Assembly (NCBI GenBank): GCA_003576705.1
Contig: QOZS01000017.1
Location: 35,710-99,709 of the forward strand
Length of the DNA: 64,000 nt
DNA from: Desertibaculum subflavum
GTDB lineage: Bacteria; Pseudomonadota; Alphaproteobacteria; Ferrovibrionales; Ferrovibrionaceae
Direction of reading: 5' to 3'
The position numbers and the translations under genes are program-made. How positions within the stretch are numbered: position 1 is the stretch's first letter; every line of letters starts with the position of its first letter. Positions 38,205-47,088 of this stretch are shown here, one piece after another. Below the pieces are notes generated by a model, which searched no databases, was not told where the DNA came from, and was given only the letters and a program-made list of their open reading frames with translations.

Positions 38205-38793
38205 TCTCGACCCGTCGGTTGCGCGGCTCGTCGATGTTGTCGGCGGTCGGCATCAGCGGATCGACCTCGCCGCGTCCGGTGGCGATGATCCGGTCGCCAT
38301 CGAGGCCGCGATCGATCAAGGTCTGTCGCATCGCCCAGGCGCGCTGCAAGGATAGGCGCGCATTGTAGTCGTCGGCGCCCTGCCGGTCGGTATGGCCGAC
38401 GACCTCCACGTCGTAATGTCCCCGCTCGCGGATATCGGCGAACACGGCCTCGAACTCGGCCCGCGACGCCGCCGTCAGAAGTTCGGAATCGAACACGAAA
38501 TAGAGCCGGAATTGCCGTGGCGGCCGGGGCCGGGCGGCAAGGGCAGCGCCGAAAATCTTCTCCACGTCGCTCGGTTCGACCGTCACGGCTTCCGTGGCAC
38601 CGCGGGGATTGCGATGCGCGGCCATGCGGGTTTCGTCGAGAACGAGCTCTCCCGAAGCCGATTGCACGACGATCGAACCGACTTTGCCGGTGCTGTCGGG
38701 CTGCAGCACAAACAGCTCCTGGCGGTACTTGTCGCAGGCGCCGAGCAGTGCCAATCCGACGAGCGCGAGGACGCGCAGCAGGGACCGGCTCAT
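38191..38793 (-). CDS. OmpA-family lipoprotein
   Basis: This 200-residue protein has a lipoprotein signal (LALLGAC, Cys at about residue 20). A variable domain follows, then a C-terminal OmpA peptidoglycan-binding domain (about 90-200) with VVGHTDRQGADDYN, RALSxR-like helices and NRRVEITV. It probably links the outer membrane and cell wall. Its start overlaps the FecR gene stop (ATGA), and its end overlaps the CHASE2 phosphatase gene. This placement suggests a shared envelope-sensing role. Confidence 0.88.
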   Translation of the reverse strand: MSRSLLRVLALVGLALLGACDKYRQELFVLQPDSTGKVGSIVVQSASGELVLDETRMAAHRNPRGATEAVTVEPSDVEKIFGAALAARPRPPRQFRLYFVFDSELLTAASRAEFEAVFADIRERGHYDVEVVGHTDRQGADDYNARLSLQRAWAMRQTLIDRGLDGDRIIATGRGEVDPLMPTADNIDEPRNRRVEITVR

Positions 38794-39245
38794 TCCTCGA
38801 CCCGCACGAGAAAGGTCGTCCCGCGCACGGCCAGCACCGCGGTCGGCGTGCGGACCCGCATGGCGCCGGGCGTGCCGCGGGCGATATCGCCGCTGGTGGC
38901 GCTGAGTGTGCCCTTGCGCAGGGTGGCGAGCGAGCTGCCCTGCAGTTGGGCCGAATCGTAGATGAACTCGTCGAGCGCAAGCTCGCTGCCCGGACCGGCC
39001 GACAGCAGCGAGTTGTCGGCGAGGGTCACGCCGGCAGTGCCGTCGTGACCGGTGGCGATGATGTCGCCGCGGGCGAGAGCCATGCCGACCGAGGCCGGCA
39101 GCGCCGTCGCGCCGCGTCGCACGGTGACACTGCCCTGCACGGTCTTCATCCAGCCGATCGCGTCCGCCGGCACCGCATCCTGCGCCTGCGCGACCGACGG
39201 CGCCAGCAGCAGTGCCAGCCCCACTCCCAGCGATGCGAGCCGCAT
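38790..39245 (-). CDS. FecR-domain periplasmic protein
   Basis: This 151-residue exported protein has a signal peptide ending AQAQ. A single FecR domain follows, with the GMALARGDIIATGHDGTAGVTLADN region (seen as GDIIATG then GTAGVTLADN) and a C-terminal TPTAVLAVRGTTFLV. It is not a FecR anti-sigma factor of the TonB type, since it lacks an inner-membrane and cytosolic part. Stand-alone FecR proteins commonly neighbour CHASE2 proteins, as here. It is cotranslated with the OmpA-like lipoprotein. Confidence 0.87.
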   Translation of the reverse strand: MRLASLGVGLALLLAPSVAQAQDAVPADAIGWMKTVQGSVTVRRGATALPASVGMALARGDIIATGHDGTAGVTLADNSLLSAGPGSELALDEFIYDSAQLQGSSLATLRKGTLSATSGDIARGTPGAMRVRTPTAVLAVRGTTFLVRVEE

Positions 39246-39321
39246 GTGGATTCCTTCCCTCGGCGTGGACCGTCCCGCGACAGGGTAGGCCCGTACAGGC
39301 ATCGCCGTCCATTGACGGCCG

Positions 39322-40749
39322 TCACGCCGGCAGCAGCAGCACCGCGCGCAGGCCGGGTTCGTTGTCGCGCAGTTCGAGCCGGCCGCCATGCTGGCGGGCG
39401 ACCGCCGCGGCCAGTGACAAGCCAAGGCCGCTGCCGGGGCGCGACCGGCTGCGCTCGCCGCGGTAGAAGCGCTCGGTCACGCGGCCCCGTTCGGGCACGG
39501 GAATGCCGGGGCCGCGATCGGCGACTGTGACAACACCATGCTCGCCTTCGCGCGCGACGCCGACCGTGACCACCTTGCCGTCCCTGGCGTATTTGATGGC
39601 GTTGTCGATCAGGTTGCCTATGGCCTGGGCCAATAGCTGGCCATCGCCCCGCACCCGGGTTTCGGAAGGCGGCTGCAACGTGAGCTCGACACCGTCTTCC
39701 TCCGCGACGGCCCGGTAGAGGTCCACGACATCCTCGAGCACGGTGGCCAGGTCCAGGGTCTCGAACGTCTTGCGCCTGACACCGGCATCGACCTCGGCGA
39801 TGCGCAGCAGCGCGTTGAACGTCCGCAACAGCTCGTCGATATCGTCGAGCACCGGATCGAACGGGGTCGTGTCGGATTCTGATGGGGCGGAGACGCGCGC
39901 CATCTCTTCCAGCCGGCCGCGAATGCGGGCGAGGGGGGTGCGCAGGTCATGGGCGATGGCGTTGGACACATCGCGCACGCCGTCCATCAGCCGCTCGATC
40001 CGGTTGAGCATGTCGTTGATGGTTTCGGCCAGAAGATCGAATTCGTCCGGCGTGTCACGATGGGCGAGGCGCCGCGACATGTCGCCGGCGACGATGGCTT
40101 CGGTCGTTCGGCGGATCGCGTCGACGCGACGCAGCACCATGCGGCGCAGCAGCCAGCCGCCGGCGACGGCGAGAAGGGTGGTCAGAATGAGGCTGGTCAG
40201 CAATGTCTCGTTGATCAGCTTGCGCAGCTCGATCCGCTCCTCCGCGTCGCGCCCGACCAACAAGCGGAAGCCACCGGGCAGCGCATAGAGGCGCAGCCGG
40301 ATCACGCTGCGATGGCCGTTGCGCGCCACCGGGAACTCCAGGAAGCCGTCGTCGCTCGCCTGTACCGGCGGGAAGCTCGACAGGTTGCCGGCGAGGATCT
40401 CGCCCGACGGGTCGGCCACCGCGTAGACGGCGCCGATCCGTTCGTTGTCGCGCACCCGGGCACGAATCAGGAGCACCAGGCCCGGCAGGCCCTCGCTCCG
40501 GTAGCGCTCGGCCAGGCTGTCGACATCGGCGCGGACCGCCGCGTCGGTGGCCCGCGTCAGGCTTTCGGTCGTGGCGAAGCGGATGTAGCCGATCACGACG
40601 AGCGAGGAGATCGCCAGCAATGCGGCAAACAGCGCGGCAAGCCGGAAGCCTGTCGAGCGGATCAGCGCGAGGCCGGGATGGTGGCGAAGTTGCGCCGGCG
40701 CATCGTCGATAGCGGCAGCCTCCGCGCGGTCGGGCAGGGCGTCGGTCAC
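39322..40749 (-). CDS. Sensor histidine kinase of an OmpR-type pair
   Basis: This 475-residue membrane kinase has two membrane segments (about 35-55 and 188-208) flanking a periplasmic sensor of about 130 residues. HAMP (about 210-262) and HisKA with His in IAHDLRTPLARI (near 287) follow. HATPase_c has DNAIKYA, DRGPGIP and GSGLGLSLA. Its start overlaps the response-regulator stop by 4 bp. The signal is unknown; proximity to the DegP-like protease suggests envelope stress. Confidence 0.94.
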   Translation of the reverse strand: MTDALPDRAEAAAIDDAPAQLRHHPGLALIRSTGFRLAALFAALLAISSLVVIGYIRFATTESLTRATDAAVRADVDSLAERYRSEGLPGLVLLIRARVRDNERIGAVYAVADPSGEILAGNLSSFPPVQASDDGFLEFPVARNGHRSVIRLRLYALPGGFRLLVGRDAEERIELRKLINETLLTSLILTTLLAVAGGWLLRRMVLRRVDAIRRTTEAIVAGDMSRRLAHRDTPDEFDLLAETINDMLNRIERLMDGVRDVSNAIAHDLRTPLARIRGRLEEMARVSAPSESDTTPFDPVLDDIDELLRTFNALLRIAEVDAGVRRKTFETLDLATVLEDVVDLYRAVAEEDGVELTLQPPSETRVRGDGQLLAQAIGNLIDNAIKYARDGKVVTVGVAREGEHGVVTVADRGPGIPVPERGRVTERFYRGERSRSRPGSGLGLSLAAAVARQHGGRLELRDNEPGLRAVLLLPA

Positions 40750-41420
40750 GCCTGGATCATATAGCCGGCGTTGCGCACGGTGTGGATCAGCGGCTTGTCG
40801 AAGCCCTTGTCGATCTTGCTCCGGAGCCGGCTCATATGCACGTCGATCACGTTGGTCTGCGGATCGAAATGATAGTCCCAGACCGCCTCCAGCAGCATGG
40901 TGCGGGTCACCACCTGGCCGGCATGGCGCATCAGGTATTCCAGGATGCGGAACTCGCGCGCCTTGAGGTCGATGGGCTGGCCGGCGCGTGCCGCCTTCTG
41001 GGCGAGCAGGTCGAGTTCGAGATCGCCAACGCGGAGCACCGTCTCGCGTGTGCTCTGCGAGGCGCGGCGGCCCAGCGCCTCGACCCGCGCCAGCAGCTCG
41101 GCGAAGGCGAAGGGCTTGGTCAGGTAGTCGTCGCCGCCCGACTTGAAGCCGCGCACCCGCTCGTCGATATCGGCGAGCGCGGTGAGGAACAGCACAGGCA
41201 CGCGGCTGCCGCTCTCGCGCAAGGCCCGCACGATGCCGAGGCCGTCGATGCCGCCCGGCAGCATGCGGTCGACCACGACCACGTCATAGGGCTCGCCGGC
41301 AGCGAGGAACAGGCCGTCCCGCCCGGTGCCGGCATGGTCCACCGCATGGCCCGCCTCGGTCAGGCCCTTGCGGACGAACTGGGCGACCTCTTTGTCGTCC
41401 TCGATCAGCAGGATGCGCAT
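40746..41420 (-). CDS. OmpR/PhoB-family response regulator
   Basis: This 224-residue regulator has a receiver domain with acidic pair EDD at 7-9, phospho-Asp51 in VVDRMLPGG, and Lys in LTKPFAFAEL. A winged-helix effector domain follows, with REFRILEYLMRHAGQVV and RLRSKIDKG. The LPGGIDG turn carries one residue more than the usual LPGxDG. It is transcribed first and is translationally coupled to the kinase. It probably controls envelope genes such as the adjacent protease, an inference from position. Confidence 0.95.
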   Translation of the reverse strand: MRILLIEDDKEVAQFVRKGLTEAGHAVDHAGTGRDGLFLAAGEPYDVVVVDRMLPGGIDGLGIVRALRESGSRVPVLFLTALADIDERVRGFKSGGDDYLTKPFAFAELLARVEALGRRASQSTRETVLRVGDLELDLLAQKAARAGQPIDLKAREFRILEYLMRHAGQVVTRTMLLEAVWDYHFDPQTNVIDVHMSRLRSKIDKGFDKPLIHTVRNAGYMIQA

Positions 41421-41444
41421 GTGTCGAGCTTAGTCAGAGTCGAG

Positions 41445-41476
41445 GGGGCCGGGGAGCCCGTAGGCCTCCCGGCCCC
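41445..41476 (-). terminator. GC-rich hairpin after the DegP-like gene
   Basis: GGGGCCGGG and CCCGGCCCC arms form a strong stem in the 79-bp gap between the protease stop and the response-regulator start. There is no T-run on the minus strand, so it may be a weak terminator or RNA-stabilising structure. Confidence 0.35.
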
Positions 41477-41499
41477 GTGTGTCCACGGATATGCTTGGC

Positions 41500-43038
41500 T
41501 CACGCATCGTCGAGGGGCAAGGCGACGTACTGGGAGACGCCCCTCCGCAGCACCAGCAGGGCGATTGCCTTGTTGTCGGATTTCTTATGCTGCTGCACCG
41601 CGTCGGCCACGTCGGAGGGCGACGCGACGGCGGTCGACCCGACCTTCGTGATGACGTCACCGGGCCGCAGGCCGGCCTCCGCGGCAGGGCTGTCGTCTTT
41701 GATGCCCGTGATGACCGCCCCCTTCACGTCATCCTGCAGGCCGAACCGTGCCCTGGCGGAGCTGTCGAGCGGTGCCAGGGCGAGGCCGAGGGTTGCGCCG
41801 GATTGCTCGGCGCCGCTTTCGCCGCCGGCACTTGCCTGCTGTTGCCTGGACGCTTGGCCGGGACGCACTTCGAGTGTCGTTCTCTCGCCTTCCCTCTGGA
41901 CCACCACCTTGGCCGGCTTGCCGATCGGCGCTTCGGCGACGGCGCGTGCCAGGTCGCGGGGCTCCCCGATCTTGTGGCCGGCAAACTCGACGATGACATC
42001 GCCTTGCCTAAGGTTGCCCTTGGCGGCCGGCGAATCCGGATCGACGCCGGCAATCAAGGCCCCTTCCGCTTGGCTCAGCTTCATGGCCTTGGCGAGTTCA
42101 TCGGTCAGCGGCTGCATGCGCACGCCAAGCCAGCCGCGCTCGACCACGCCCTTGGTCTTCAGCTGCTCGATCACGGGCTTGGCGAGCGAGGCGGGAACGG
42201 CGAACCCGATTCCGACATTGCCGCCGCTCGGGCTGAAGATCGCGGTGTTGACGCCGATCACCCGACCTTGCAGGTCGAAAGTGGGGCCGCCGGAATTGCC
42301 ACGATTGATCGGAGCGTCGATCTGCAGGAAGTCGTCGTACGGCCCGGCGCCGATATTGCGGCCGCGCGCCGACAAAACGCCCACTGTCACCGTGCCCGAC
42401 AGTCCGAACGGATTGCCGACCGCCATTACCCAGTCGCCGACGCGGATCTGGTCGTCGCCGCCGAAGGTGACGTAGGGCAGCTCGCCGCGTGGCTCGACCT
42501 TGAGCAAGGCGAGATCGGTCTTGTCGTCCCGTCCGATCAGCTTGGCGTCATAGCTCTGCCCGTTGGTGAGGCTGACTTTGACCTCGTCGGAGTTTCCGAC
42601 CACGTGATTGTTGGTCACGATGTAGCCCGCCGGGTCGACGATGAAGCCCGAGCCCAGGCTGTGCCCGCGCCGGGTCGAAGGCCCCTGGGGCGCGCCGAAC
42701 CGTCGGAAGAATTCCTCGAAAGGCGTGCCTCGCAATTCGGGCGGTACCGGATTGCTCTCGGCCTTCTCGACCTGGGTCGCGACGATCTGCACCACAGCCG
42801 GTTCGACGCGCTCCACCAGATCCGCGAACGAGGCCGGCATCGCCCTGTTGCCGCCCTGGATCTCCGAGGAGATCGAGGGGGCGGCAAAAGCGGGGGACAC
42901 GAAGGGATTGTCCGGTCGCGCCCCGCCGCCCAGATAGTAGCCGCCCATGCCGGCGAGCACGGTCGTGGTGGCGAGGCCCAGCGCGAGGCGCCGGTGCCAG
43001 CTCGGTTGGCGGCGGGGCGTGGGATTCTCGGCGTTCAT
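41500..43038 (-). CDS. DegP/DegQ-like periplasmic serine endoprotease
   Basis: This 512-residue HtrA-family protease has an N-terminal hydrophobic segment (residues about 18-42). The trypsin-like domain has His in TNNHVVG, Asp in KTDLALLKV and Ser in RGNSGGPTF. Two PDZ domains follow (about 300-390 and 415-505). It degrades or refolds damaged envelope proteins. The start at 43038 gives the signal anchor; the frame extends further upstream without homology. It lies upstream of a two-component pair on the same strand, a common DegP arrangement. Confidence 0.94.
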   Translation of the reverse strand: MNAENPTPRRQPSWHRRLALGLATTTVLAGMGGYYLGGGARPDNPFVSPAFAAPSISSEIQGGNRAMPASFADLVERVEPAVVQIVATQVEKAESNPVPPELRGTPFEEFFRRFGAPQGPSTRRGHSLGSGFIVDPAGYIVTNNHVVGNSDEVKVSLTNGQSYDAKLIGRDDKTDLALLKVEPRGELPYVTFGGDDQIRVGDWVMAVGNPFGLSGTVTVGVLSARGRNIGAGPYDDFLQIDAPINRGNSGGPTFDLQGRVIGVNTAIFSPSGGNVGIGFAVPASLAKPVIEQLKTKGVVERGWLGVRMQPLTDELAKAMKLSQAEGALIAGVDPDSPAAKGNLRQGDVIVEFAGHKIGEPRDLARAVAEAPIGKPAKVVVQREGERTTLEVRPGQASRQQQASAGGESGAEQSGATLGLALAPLDSSARARFGLQDDVKGAVITGIKDDSPAAEAGLRPGDVITKVGSTAVASPSDVADAVQQHKKSDNKAIALLVLRRGVSQYVALPLDDA

Positions 43039-43078
43039 GGTGCTTGCTCCGTTGCGTCTGAAGGTCGCAATGTTCGGG

Positions 43079-43103
43079 AATGATGTAGGCGAGCGGCGGT
43101 TCC
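43079..43103 (-). promoter_or_regulatory. Possible EcfG-like promoter of the DegP-like gene
   Basis: On the minus strand GGAAC (43103-43099) is followed after 16 bp by CATT (43082-43079), 41 bp before the start codon. The alphaproteobacterial general-stress consensus is GGAAC-N16/17-CGTT, so one -10 position differs. This is a motif match only. Confidence 0.25.
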
Positions 43104-43174
43104 GCCGGCCTTGCCGGTGAATGAAATTCCCTTCATCTGCCGGGTCGGATGTGCCGGAGGCCGAACAGGACGCG

Positions 43175-44080
43175 ATGCGGATCGGGATCGACCTCGGCGG
43201 CAGCAAGATCGAAGCCGTGGCGTTGGACACTGGCGGGGCCGAGCTTGCCCGCCGCCGCGTGCCGACGCCGCAGGGGGACTACGAGGGCACGGTCCGGGCC
43301 GTCGCGGCCCTGGTCGCGGCGATCGAGGCTGGAATCGGCCGCCGCGGCCGGGTCGGCATCGGGACGCCCGGGGCGATCTCGCCGGCCACCGGCCTGATCA
43401 AGAACGCCAACAGCACCTGCCTCAATGGCCGTCCGCTCCACCGCGACCTGGAGGCGGCGCTCGGCCGCCCGGTCCGGCTTGCCAACGACGCCAATTGCTT
43501 CGCCCTGTCGGAGGCCGCCGACGGCGCCGCGGCCGGTGCCGACGTGGTGTTCGGCGTCATCCTCGGCACCGGCGTTGGCGGCGGGGTCGTCGTCGGCGGG
43601 CAGGTTCTGACCGGGCCGAACGCCATTGCCGGCGAGTGGGGCCACAACCCGCTGCCCTGGCCCGACGCCGAGGAGCGGCCGGGTCCGGCCTGCTATTGCG
43701 GCAAGCAGGGTTGCATCGAGACCTTCCTCAGCGGTCCCGGCCTTGCCGCCGATCATGCGCGGTCAGGCGCCGGGCGGAAGAGTGCCGAAGTCATTGTCGC
43801 GGCGGCCAGCAACGAGGCGGCCGCCGAAGCCACGCTCCGGCGTTACGAACGGCGGCTCGCCAAGGCGCTGGCGCATGTGATCAACCTGCTCGATCCCGAG
43901 GTGATCGTGCTGGGCGGCGGCCTGTCGCGCATCGAGCGCCTCTATGCCGACGTGCCGGCGATCTGGGGCGAGTACGTGTTCTCCGATGCGGTGGCGACGC
44001 GCCTGGTGCCGCCGCTTCATGGCGATAGCTCGGGTGTGCGCGGCGCCGCCTGGCTGTGGCCCGAGGAGGCCGGGGGGTGA
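43175..44080 (+). CDS. ROK-family sugar kinase
   Basis: This 301-residue kinase has the N-terminal phosphate motif [13 protein letters not shown] and the ROK zinc and substrate region, seen as GEWGHNPL followed by [17 protein letters not shown]. It has the overall length of bacterial fructokinase, mannokinase or N-acetylglucosamine kinase. The start is ATG 43175 with AGGA ahead; ATG 43121 in frame adds 18 non-homologous residues. The sugar cannot be decided. Its stop overlaps the GTG start of the polymerase gene (GTGA). Confidence 0.9.
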   Translation: MRIGIDLGGSKIEAVALDTGGAELARRRVPTPQGDYEGTVRAVAALVAAIEAGIGRRGRVGIGTPGAISPATGLIKNANSTCLNGRPLHRDLEAALGRPVRLANDANCFALSEAADGAAAGADVVFGVILGTGVGGGVVVGGQVLTGPNAIAGEWGHNPLPWPDAEERPGPACYCGKQGCIETFLSGPGLAADHARSGAGRKSAEVIVAAASNEAAAEATLRRYERRLAKALAHVINLLDPEVIVLGGGLSRIERLYADVPAIWGEYVFSDAVATRLVPPLHGDSSGVRGAAWLWPEEAGG

Positions 44081-45420
44081 GCGGTTTCTGCCGCGAGTGC
44101 TTCGCACCGGGCGAAGCGGCCCGATGCGGCGCCTGTGGATCGCCGCGCATGTTGCGCCATGCCGAGCTCGACCGGCTCAGCATCGCGCATATCGACTGCG
44201 ATGCCTTCTATGCGGCGGTCGAGAAGCGCGACGATCCGAGCCTGCGCGACAAGCCGGTCATCGTCGGCGGCGGCCGGCGCGGCGTCGTTTCGACCTGCTG
44301 CTACGTCGCCCGGCTCTATGGCGTGCGCTCGGCCATGCCGATGTTCAAGGCGCTGCGCGCCTGCCCGCAGGCGGTGGTGATCCGCCCCCGCATGTCGATC
44401 TATGCCGGCGTCGCCCGCGAGGTGCGGGAGATGATGCGGTCGCTGACGCCGCTGGTCGAGCCGGTCTCGCTCGACGAGGCCTATCTCGACCTCTCCGGCA
44501 CCGAACGCCTGATGCATGCAAGCCCGGCGCTGACGCTGGCGCGCCTTGCCGCGCGGATCGAACGCGAGATCGGCATCACCGTTTCGGTCGGCCTCTCGTT
44601 CAACAAGTTCCTGGCCAAGCAGGCTTCCGAACTGGACAAGCCGCGCGGCTTCGCGGTGATCGGCCGCGCCGGCATCCGTGAGTTCCTGGCGCCGCGGCCG
44701 GTTGCCACCATCCTCGGCGTCGGCAAGGCGATGCAGGCGAAGCTGGCCGATGCCGGGCTGCAGACCATCGGCGACCTGCAGCGCGAGGCGCCGGAGGATC
44801 TGATGCGCCGTTTCGGCGCCATGGGCGCGCGGCTGGCGCGGCTTGCGGTCGGCGACGACGACCGCCCGGTCGATCCGGAAGGCGAGACCAAGAGCGTTTC
44901 TGCCGAGACGACGTTCAACGAGGATCTGCGCCGGCTGGACGAGCTGGAGCACGAGCTCTGGCCGCTCTGCGAAAAGGTCTCGCGCCGCCTCAAGGCGGCC
45001 GGGCTGGCCGGACGCACGGTGACGCTCAAATTGAAGACCGACGACTTTCACATCCGGACGCGGGCCGAAAGCCTGCCGCACCCGACCCAGCTCGCCGAGG
45101 TGATCTACCGCGATGCCCGCGAGCTGCTGGCCCGGGAGGCCGATGGCACCGCCTTCCGCCTGATCGGCGTCGGCCTGTCGCATTTCGATCCGCCGGAGCT
45201 CGCCGATCCGCCCGACCTGCTGGACCGCCGGCCCGGCCAGGTCCGCGCCATCGAAACGGCTATCGACAAGGTGCGGGCCAAGTTCGGCGAGGCATCGATC
45301 GGGAAGGGCCGCGGCCTCGAGCTGGGTCCGCCGGTCAGCAGCCGCCCGGCAACATCTCCAGCCGAACCAGCTCGCCCTTCAGCGCATACGAGGAATAGTC
45401 CAGCACGAGATCGGCGCTGA
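44077..45420 (+). CDS. dinB: DNA polymerase IV with N-terminal Cys motif
   Basis: This 447-residue Y-family translesion polymerase has catalytic motifs [12 protein letters not shown] near residue 38 and [11 protein letters not shown] near 138. HhH ([13 protein letters not shown]) and little-finger domains follow. Before the palm lies a 30-residue extension with CRECF and CGACG pairs, a possible zinc ribbon. The start is GTG 44077, which keeps both Cys pairs and overlaps the ROK stop. The last 30 or so residues (after GKGRGLELG) run 86 bp into the convergent eipB and look like stop-codon drift rather than a domain. Confidence 0.92.
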   Translation: MSGFCRECFAPGEAARCGACGSPRMLRHAELDRLSIAHIDCDAFYAAVEKRDDPSLRDKPVIVGGGRRGVVSTCCYVARLYGVRSAMPMFKALRACPQAVVIRPRMSIYAGVAREVREMMRSLTPLVEPVSLDEAYLDLSGTERLMHASPALTLARLAARIEREIGITVSVGLSFNKFLAKQASELDKPRGFAVIGRAGIREFLAPRPVATILGVGKAMQAKLADAGLQTIGDLQREAPEDLMRRFGAMGARLARLAVGDDDRPVDPEGETKSVSAETTFNEDLRRLDELEHELWPLCEKVSRRLKAAGLAGRTVTLKLKTDDFHIRTRAESLPHPTQLAEVIYRDARELLAREADGTAFRLIGVGLSHFDPPELADPPDLLDRRPGQVRAIETAIDKVRAKFGEASIGKGRGLELGPPVSSRPATSPAEPARPSAHTRNSPARDRR

Positions 45421-46141
45421 CGCCGTTTTCGTACATGCGGAAACCGATCTCATATTGCGGCTCCTCCGCCTTGGTCAGCAGCGGGAAGAAGGCGACGCGG
45501 AACGGCCAGGAGCGCAGTCCCTTGAGCGGCGCCAGGATCGGGCCGCTGCCCTCTTCCGGCGGCAGGGCCTTGCCGATGCTGCCGCCGGTCTCGAACAGCC
45601 CATCCTCGCCGGAGCCGTCGAACACGCGGATGGACACGAAACGGTCGCCGGCGATGGCGTGCCGGATCAGCTCGATCAGATGATGATTGGGAAATACGGT
45701 GCCTTCGGGCAGTTCCATCGTGGCGGTCGCCGGCTTGCTCATCTCGATGGCGCCGGTGCCGTCCGGCCTTCGCTCCGCCGTGCCGGTATATTCCTCGATC
45801 GTCTCGCCATCGACTTCGTTGCGCATCTGGAAGCGGAAGCGCTTGCCGTCCTTGGATTCCCAGGAACTCAAGCTGAAGTCGCTGATCGAGGTGGTGCCCT
45901 CGGCGTTCTGCATCTCGGTCCAGAACCGCTGGTTGGTGGTGTGCCCTTCGCAGGTGTCTTGCACCTCGATGGCCAGGCGGCCGCGCACCGCGACGGCGGC
46001 ACTGGCATCGCCGCGGCTCTGCGTCAGCTCATAGACGGCACGATGCGGCGCCAGCACGATTTGGGAATCCGCCGCACGCGACACGGCGGCCGGCAGCGAT
46101 ATCAGGGCAAGCACGAACGCAACGCGTAACCGGATGGGCAT
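45335..46141 (-). CDS. eipB: Cell envelope integrity protein EipB (DUF1849)
   Basis: This 268-residue periplasmic protein has a signal peptide (residues 1-23, ending RA). The DUF1849 beta-barrel pattern includes [25 protein letters not shown] and the late [18 protein letters not shown]. Two cysteines, in QDTCEGH and the terminal GGC, match the conserved disulphide of EipB. In Brucella, EipB supports envelope integrity; the same role is inferred here. The family is alphaproteobacterial and helps place the organism. It overlaps the dinB 3' end. Confidence 0.9.
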   Translation of the reverse strand: MPIRLRVAFVLALISLPAAVSRAADSQIVLAPHRAVYELTQSRGDASAAVAVRGRLAIEVQDTCEGHTTNQRFWTEMQNAEGTTSISDFSLSSWESKDGKRFRFQMRNEVDGETIEEYTGTAERRPDGTGAIEMSKPATATMELPEGTVFPNHHLIELIRHAIAGDRFVSIRVFDGSGEDGLFETGGSIGKALPPEEGSGPILAPLKGLRSWPFRVAFFPLLTKAEEPQYEIGFRMYENGVSADLVLDYSSYALKGELVRLEMLPGGC

Positions 46142-46355
46142 CGACTGAACGGGCTCCTGGAGTGCGCATGACTGCGCCGGCCGATGCTACACGAGCCGTG
46201 ACGCGGCCGGGAGGTTGCCGGCAATTCCTGCCGCACAGGGCAGGAATTGCCGATGCCATTGCCGATAATTATCAGATAAATCAGTGGTTTAACGATTGGC
46301 GCGTGAATTGCTGAGGAGCCGTCCAGATCCCCCGAAGCGGGTGGGCAGGACGGAC

Positions 46356-47072
46356 ATGGCACACGCGGCATTGGCACAACAGCAGCCTGCATTGGCCGGA
46401 GCGGAGGCCAGTGCGCTTCTCAACACCATCGCCAGCGGCTTGCGGCGGCGGTTCACCGGCCGGGCGCTCGATCGCGAGAGCGCGAGCCTGCTGGCCCGTC
46501 TTCTCACCCTCGCCGCCGAGGCCGAACAGACCATTGCGGATCAGAAGCGGCGCATTGCCGAGCTCGAGGAGCTGTCGGCCACCGACGAGTTGACCGGACT
46601 GCCGAACCGCCGCGCCTTCGTCGACGCCATCCGCCGCTCGGTCGCCGAGGCCGGGCGCTATGGCGATGCCGGCGTGGTGGTGTTCGTCGATCTGGACGGA
46701 TTGAAGGGGATCAACGACGCGCATGGCCACGCCGCCGGCAATGCCGCCATCGAAGCGGTCGCGCGGGCGCTGCAGGCGACGGTGCGTACGACCGATCTGG
46801 TGGCGCGCCTGCATGGCGACGAGTTCGCGGTGCTGCTGGCCCGCTCCGATCCGCGCCGCATCAGCCAGCTGGTCGCGCGGCTGCGCGCCCAGCTCGACAG
46901 CGTGAGCTTCCGCCACGGCAACCGGCGCCTCAAGGTTTCGGCGAGCCTCGGTGCAACCTGCTATGGCAGCGGCGTCACCGTGGAAGACATCCTCGCCAGC
47001 GCCGACCACGCCATGTACGAGGCCAAGCAGGTCCGCCGCGAGGCGCGGCCGGCAACGCTCAAGACCGCCTGA
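46356..47072 (+). CDS. GGDEF-domain protein with HGDEF active site
   Basis: This 238-residue soluble protein has an N-terminal helical region (1-70) ending in a coiled coil. A GGDEF domain follows (about 72-225) with DELTGLPNRRAF, VDLDGLKGINDAHGH and the signature loop HGDEF at 153-157 instead of GGDEF. The allosteric RxxD site is not evident. It may make c-di-GMP, since other motifs are intact, but the first Gly contacts GTP and its loss to His could lower or change activity. It is convergent with a nucleotide cyclase gene, 16 bp apart. Confidence 0.88.
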   Translation: MAHAALAQQQPALAGAEASALLNTIASGLRRRFTGRALDRESASLLARLLTLAAEAEQTIADQKRRIAELEELSATDELTGLPNRRAFVDAIRRSVAEAGRYGDAGVVVFVDLDGLKGINDAHGHAAGNAAIEAVARALQATVRTTDLVARLHGDEFAVLLARSDPRRISQLVARLRAQLDSVSFRHGNRRLKVSASLGATCYGSGVTVEDILASADHAMYEAKQVRREARPATLKTA

Positions 47073-47088
47073 CCGGCAGCATCGCCGC

